Shown piece by piece: positions 62,461 to 64,000 of a stretch of 64,000 bases of DNA (the first letter of the stretch is position 1; each line of letters opens with the position of its first letter). The translations under genes and the position numbers were made by a program. Origin of the DNA: Pseudomonadota bacterium (GTDB lineage Bacteria > Pseudomonadota > Alphaproteobacteria > UBA828); the NCBI GenBank assembly GCA_027624955.1, contig JAQBTG010000004.1, positions 58,923 to 122,922 of the forward strand, in the 5' to 3' direction. The notes under the pieces are model-generated. The model saw only the letters and a list, made by a program, of their open reading frames with translations, made no database searches and was not told the DNA's origin.

Positions 62461-64000
62461 TCAGCCGGTTCCGAGGAGGGCGTGCTGGTCTTGCCAGGCG
62501 ATGGGGAGTCGGACCTCGTTCGCGAGGCGCTTCGCGGTCAGCTCGATGGGATGCCGATCACGGAGTATGGCTTTCGTGATCTCCGGGGCGAGGAAGCTGA
62601 GCCGCAGGATGCGGGAGAAGTAGGACCCGCCGACGCCGGCTTCGGCGGCAAGCTCCGCCATTGTCTTTCCGCCGTTGCGCATCACCATCGCGTGGTACTG
62701 GCGGGCCTGGGCGAGCGCCCGGCACAAGCTGTGGTCGGGTTTGCGCCGCGCGCCGCCACCGGCGCCGTCGATTAGGAGCCTGATCTCGATGCCGGCGCGC
62801 TTGAGCCGGGCCGGGACTGACAACGTGATGCTCGGTTCGTTGTCTTCGTTCGGTTGTATCCGGTATCGACGATCATTGTCGTCGAGCAGGATCGAGAGCA
62901 GCCGGCCGGGCAGTATCCGGACCTCAAGCGTCTCGCGCGCCAGCTCGATCCGGTCGACAAGGGTCGTGAGGATGGCGCGCCTCTCGGGCGGTTCGATCTT
63001 GGGCCATCGTTTGGCAAGATCTGCGGCGCGGGCGATGAAGTCGGTACGCTCGTTCACGTCGGCGACGCGCGGCTCGATCGCGCCGTACAGATCGGTCTCG
63101 TTCGTCAGAAACTGCCGCAGGCGCTCCTCGACGAGAGCTTCGAGGTCGCCGGCCGGCACACGGCGACCGTGTGGCGCATCGCGTCGGGATCCCTTGATGA
63201 GCCCTTGCGAGACGTAATAGCGGTAGCGGGTTCCCTTCTTATTGGCATGGCTCGGAATCATGCGCGCGCCGGAATCGTCGTAAATCAGGCCCGCCAGAAG
63301 GCTCGGCTGCGCAGCCTGAGTGCCGGTCGCCCGGTCGATGCGGTTTTCCGCAAGCTGGCGCTGCACCTCGTTCCACAGAGCCTCTTCGACGATGGCGTCG
63401 TGCTGGCCGGGATAGCTTGCCTCCTTGTGGACAATCTCGCCGCGATAGAGGCGGTTCTGCAGCAGCAAATAGAGCACGCCGCGGGCCAGCGGCTTGCCGC
63501 CCATGGTCCGGCCGAACCGGTCGAGCCGGATTTTGCTCCTGATGCCGTCGCGGTCGAGTTCGTCCGCAAGCGCGAGGACGGAGCCGAGCGCGGCATAGCG
63601 CCGGTAGATATGCCGGACCGTTTCGGCCTCAGCCTCGTTGATCACCAGTTTCCGGTCTTTCACGTCGTAACCAAGAGCAACGTTGCCGCCCATCCACATG
63701 CCCTTCTTCTTCGAGGCGGCGATCTTGTCGCGGATGCGCTCGCCGGTGACCTCTCGCTCGAACTGGGCGAAAGACAGCAACATGTTGAGGGTGAGGCGGC
63801 CCATGGATGAGGTGGTGTTGAACTGCTGGGTGACCGAGACAAACGAGACGCCTTGCCGGTCGAACACCTCGACGATCTTGGCGAAGTCGCCGAGCGAACG
63901 GGTCAATCGATCCACCTTATAGACCACCACCGTATCGATCCGGTTGGCCTCGATATCGGCAAGCAGTCGCTTCAGGGACGGCCGCTCCAGAGTCGCACCC
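62461..64000 (-). CDS. Large serine recombinase (integrase/transposase type), N-terminus cut off by the window edge
   Basis: The open frame continues off position 64000; codons before the first GTG still read as resolvase domain (TLERPSLKRLLADIEANRID). Visible parts: end of the resolvase domain (VVYKVDRLTRSLGDF, GRLTLNMLLSFAQFEREVTGERI), the recombinase domain (GVLYLLLQNRLYRGEIVHKEA), a region that in relatives holds a zinc ribbon but has no cysteines here (LLAGLIYDDSGARMIPSHAN), a coiled-coil stretch and a C-terminal HTH-like segment (TMAELAAEAGVGGSYFSRIL). The catalytic serine lies outside the window. It reads toward the tRNA-Ser gene and may mark the end of a mobile element. Confidence 0.9.
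   Translation of the reverse strand, partial: GATLERPSLKRLLADIEANRIDTVVVYKVDRLTRSLGDFAKIVEVFDRQGVSFVSVTQQFNTTSSMGRLTLNMLLSFAQFEREVTGERIRDKIAASKKKGMWMGGNVALGYDVKDRKLVINEAEAETVRHIYRRYAALGSVLALADELDRDGIRSKIRLDRFGRTMGGKPLARGVLYLLLQNRLYRGEIVHKEASYPGQHDAIVEEALWNEVQRQLAENRIDRATGTQAAQPSLLAGLIYDDSGARMIPSHANKKGTRYRYYVSQGLIKGSRRDAPHGRRVPAGDLEALVEERLRQFLTNETDLYGAIEPRVADVNERTDFIARAADLAKRWPKIEPPERRAILTTLVDRIELARETLEVRILPGRLLSILLDDNDRRYRIQPNEDNEPSITLSVPARLKRAGIEIRLLIDGAGGGARRKPDHSLCRALAQARQYHAMVMRNGGKTMAELAAEAGVGGSYFSRILRLSFLAPEITKAILRDRHPIELTAKRLANEVRLPIAWQDQHALLGTG

Noticed and set aside
62271..62579. 102-residue plus-strand frame downstream of the tRNA
   Set aside because: Arg/Gly/Pro-rich, overlaps the recombinase 3' end and its terminator; no ribosome-binding site.
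62854..63810. 318-residue plus-strand frame across the recombinase
   Set aside because: Antisense shadow caused by high GC; the minus-strand recombinase motifs are unambiguous.
1..64000. CRISPR array
   Set aside because: No set of 25-40-base direct repeats with regular spacers was seen; the only short arrays are the 11-bp and 9-bp tandem repeats and the fabG leader repeat.

Overview
The window is chromosomal DNA from an alphaproteobacterium, probably of the Rhodospirillales or a neighbouring order, though the rank below class is a guess. The evidence is the gene order and gene content: rpsF-rpsR-rplI-dnaB-alr, fabD-fabG-acpP-fabF-mltG-yicC-gmk, lptF-lptG-lptD-surA-rsmA, pepA-holC-ndk, clpS-clpA, a PleD response regulator, rpmG/rnr/topA/dprA/plsY/pyrC/pyrB, an EipB (DUF1849) protein and GatCAB. 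Genes are packed tightly, with many ATGA or GTGA stop/start overlaps. No stretch longer than 300 bases lacks a gene; the longest gaps (62167-62460, 34169-34447, 7076-7317) are described as sites below.

Layout. 1-7075 (minus): ribosomal proteins S6, S18 and L9, all with low-complexity extensions, then cyclopropane fatty-acid synthase, DnaB, alanine racemase and an RND/MMPL exporter cut by the left edge. 7318-13514 (plus): fatty-acid synthesis and envelope block ending in guanylate kinase. 13526-21566 (minus): a GNAT enzyme, RsmA, the SurA/LptD/LptG/LptF outer-membrane biogenesis block (no pdxA between surA and rsmA) and a methyltransferase. 21758-29187 (plus): PepA, HolC, Ndk, ClpS, ClpA, then a CoA-transferase/TauD-type oxygenase pair. 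29241-34168 (minus): RidA, a ThDP enzyme, a DUF482 acyltransferase and a phosphatase-fold protein lacking its catalytic Cys, preceded by a diguanylate cyclase. 34448-38224: EipB, a HAD protein, PleD, a Sel1 protein, L33. 38314-48814 (minus): MFS transporter, a small unknown protein, RNase R, TopA, DprA, PlsY, PyrC, PyrB. 48997-54651: two tandem EamA transporters, RuvX and GatCAB.

54669-61949 looks accessory: a DUF1348 protein, a lone MalG-type ABC permease, an isochorismatase-fold hydrolase behind an 11-bp tandem repeat, a bicupin, and a run holding four glutathione-transferase-like genes, a D-2-hydroxyacid dehydrogenase and a YbaK-type deacylase. A tRNA-Ser(GCU) follows at 62074, and a large serine recombinase (cut by the right edge) points at it, so a mobile element probably begins here.

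The best candidate for an undescribed system is the GST/dehydrogenase/YbaK run (57665-61949). Second is the RidA/ThDP enzyme/DUF482/pseudophosphatase operon (29241-33243). Both are inferred from neighbourhood and motifs only.
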